From Mycolicibacterium rhodesiae NBB3 (lineage in GTDB: Bacteria > Actinomycetota > Actinomycetes > Mycobacteriales > Mycobacteriaceae): 64,000 bases of DNA. Each line of letters opens with the position of its first letter. The first letter of the stretch is position 1. A program made the translations under genes and the position numbers. Under the pieces are notes generated by a model. That model was not told where the DNA came from, searched no databases, and was given only the letters and a program-made list of their open reading frames with translations. Shown piece by piece: positions 62,874 through 64,000 of this stretch. The stretch lies in contig NC_016604.1 of NCBI RefSeq assembly GCF_000230895.2, positions 434,001 to 498,000 on the forward strand, read 5' to 3'.

Positions 62874-62931
62874 GCCGTGATGTTGACCAGACCCACTGAC
62901 AAAAATTGCTTCCTACGAACGAGATTGACGT

Positions 62932-62961
62932 CAGGGCTGTGGAATTTCGACAACAGCCCTG
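62932..62961. terminator. Hairpin downstream of the amidohydrolase gene
   Basis: CAGGGCTGT (62932-62940), 12-nt loop, ACAGCCCTG (62953-62961): a perfect 9-bp stem, 36 bp after the stop of the minus-strand amidohydrolase gene and ahead of the remnant gene on the same strand. There is no clear T-run. Confidence 0.5.
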
Positions 62962-62996
62962 GCTTCGATCTCGCCCATAGGACCGACGATCGGGAC

Positions 62997-64000
62997 CTAG
63001 AACTGCGCCGCCTGATCGACGATGTTGACCAGGAACCGCACACCTACGGCCAGCGCCCGTTCGTCGATGTCGAACGTCGGCTGGTGCAGATCCAGCTGCG
63101 GCCCGCGACCCGACCACACGCCCAGCCGCGCCATCGCGCCGGGCACTTCCTCGAGATACCAGGAGAAGTCTTCGCCGCCGCCGGACTGCCGGGTATCGCA
63201 CAGCACGTCGGGACCGATCGCCTCGATGGCATGTGTGACGATGCGTGTCGAGATCTCCTCGTTCACCACCGGCGGAACGCCGCGGCGGTACTGCACGGTG
63301 TGCTCGATGTTCAGCGGCGCAAGAAGCGACGTGATCGCCTCGCGCACAATGGATTCGAGGGTCTCCCAGGTCTCCCTGCTCGCGGTGCGAATGGTGCCCG
63401 CCAATGTTCCCGTCTGCGGGATCGCGTTCGCCGCGGTGCCCGAATTGACAGCACCCCACACCATGACCGTGCTGTTGCGCGGGTCGATGCGCCGGGACAA
63501 AATTCCCGGCACGCCCGTGATCAACGTGCCGATCCCGTAGACGAGGTCTCCGGTCAGGTGCGGTCGCGACGTATGTCCACCCGGCGAATGCAGTGCCACC
63601 TCGAGCTGATCGGCGGCCGAAGTGATCGGGCCGGGCCGAACCGCGACCTTCCCCACTGCCAGCCGCGGGTCACAGTGCAGCGCGAAGATGCGCGACACCC
63701 CTGCCAGCGCTCCGGCCGTAATCGCGTCGATCGCACCGCCGGGCATCAACTCCTCGGCGGCCTGGAAGATCAATCGCACACCTACCGGAAGTTCCGGCAC
63801 CGACGCGAGGGCCAGCGCCGTCCCCAACAACATCGAGGTGTGCGCGTCGTGACCACATGCATGGGCGACATTGGGAACCAGCGACGCAAACGGCAGCCCG
63901 GTCCGGTCGGCCATGGGCAACGCGTCCATATCGGCACGCAGGGCGATCCTCGGTCCGTAATCCGGACCGAAGTCGCAAGTCAGTCCGGTACCTCCGGGCA
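62997..64000 (-). CDS. M20-family amidohydrolase (AmiA/AmiB type), cut by the window edge
   Basis: The gene continues past 64000, so only the C-terminal 333 residues or so are visible. M20 signatures: ALRADMDALPM, NVAHACGHDAHTSMLLG (metal His and Asp), LIFQAAEELMPGGAIDAI (the catalytic Glu and metal Glu), and the C-terminal SGGGEDFSWYLEEVPG with the last metal residue. The dimerisation/lid domain lies between, from about PGGHTSRPHLTGDLVYG. It probably deacylates an N-acyl amino acid or aminoacyl amide. The position matches amiA1 (Rv3305c). Confidence 0.9.
   Translation of the reverse strand, partial: PGGTGLTCDFGPDYGPRIALRADMDALPMADRTGLPFASLVPNVAHACGHDAHTSMLLGTALALASVPELPVGVRLIFQAAEELMPGGAIDAITAGALAGVSRIFALHCDPRLAVGKVAVRPGPITSAADQLEVALHSPGGHTSRPHLTGDLVYGIGTLITGVPGILSRRIDPRNSTVMVWGAVNSGTAANAIPQTGTLAGTIRTASRETWETLESIVREAITSLLAPLNIEHTVQYRRGVPPVVNEEISTRIVTHAIEAIGPDVLCDTRQSGGGEDFSWYLEEVPGAMARLGVWSGRGPQLDLHQPTFDIDERALAVGVRFLVNIVDQAAQF

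Overview
This is a high-GC actinobacterial chromosome segment, almost certainly from a non-tuberculous mycobacterium (Mycolicibacterium type). The evidence is gene order. The window follows the Mycobacterium tuberculosis backbone from about Rv3254 to Rv3305c (manA, pmmA, whiB2, fbiA-fbiB, manB-wbbL1-rmlD, lcp1, fadE25, purE-purK, birA, accD5-accE5-maf-sseA, accA3, sigF-rsbW, lat-lrpA, pcd, lhr, nei, glpD2, lpdA, ami), with species-specific blocks inserted. I saw no tRNA, rRNA, CRISPR array, insertion sequence or prophage.

Layout. 1-13.9 kb: GDP-mannose and dTDP-rhamnose supply and use for the cell wall (manA, pmmA, manB, rmlD, wbbL1, lcp1), whiB2, and F420 synthesis (fbiA-fbiB plus a NUDIX gene). 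14-15.4 kb: a Tat/lipoprotein multicopper oxidase where M. tuberculosis has the ctpC region. 15.6-20.6 kb: fadE25, purE/purK, a GtrA protein, a PH-domain protein, birA. 20.7-28.9 kb: acyl-CoA carboxylase genes (accD5-accE5 and accA3) flanking maf, sseA, a SufE-like gene and an inserted P450/SDR pair. 29-36.9 kb: a stress island around sigF-rsbW with a STAS protein, a topoisomerase IB, CsbD, a UsfY-like protein, a flavodoxin-like protein, an Mrr-like nuclease and a truncated SDR; several genes carry SigF-type promoters. 36.9-41.5 kb: lysine catabolism (lat, lrp, a DUF1338 oxygenase, pcd). 41.6-48.6 kb: TetR, lhr, a nitronate monooxygenase-like gene, nei. 48.7-55.8 kb: an accessory block with a DesA3-type desaturase and its reductase, a divergent TetR, an enoyl-CoA hydratase, an SDR, a secreted cysteine/proline protein and a secreted GH2 hydrolase. 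55.8-64 kb: rluA-type synthase, glpD2, lpdA, a cyclotransferase-like gene, an FAD oxidoreductase with divergent TetR, a gene remnant and an M20 amidohydrolase cut by the window edge.

How it fits together. Four carboxylase-related genes are linked: BirA should biotinylate AccA3, which works with AccD5 and AccE5. The accD5 and accA3 promoters share a 19-bp motif (16 of 19 identical) that looks like a common operator. lat, the DUF1338 oxygenase and pcd form most of a lysine to 2-hydroxyglutarate route next to their Lrp-type regulator. Many genes start at an ATG/GTG placed 6-8 nt after a TANNNT hexamer and appear to be leaderless; many others are joined by 4-bp ATGA/GTGA overlaps.

Most worth checking: the shared acc operator, the SigF promoter cluster, a SOS-box-like site upstream of whiB2, the duplicated start of wbbL1, the 27-bp repeats in accE5, a two-copy 43-nt hairpin between convergent genes, and the secreted protein with a duplicated cysteine motif.
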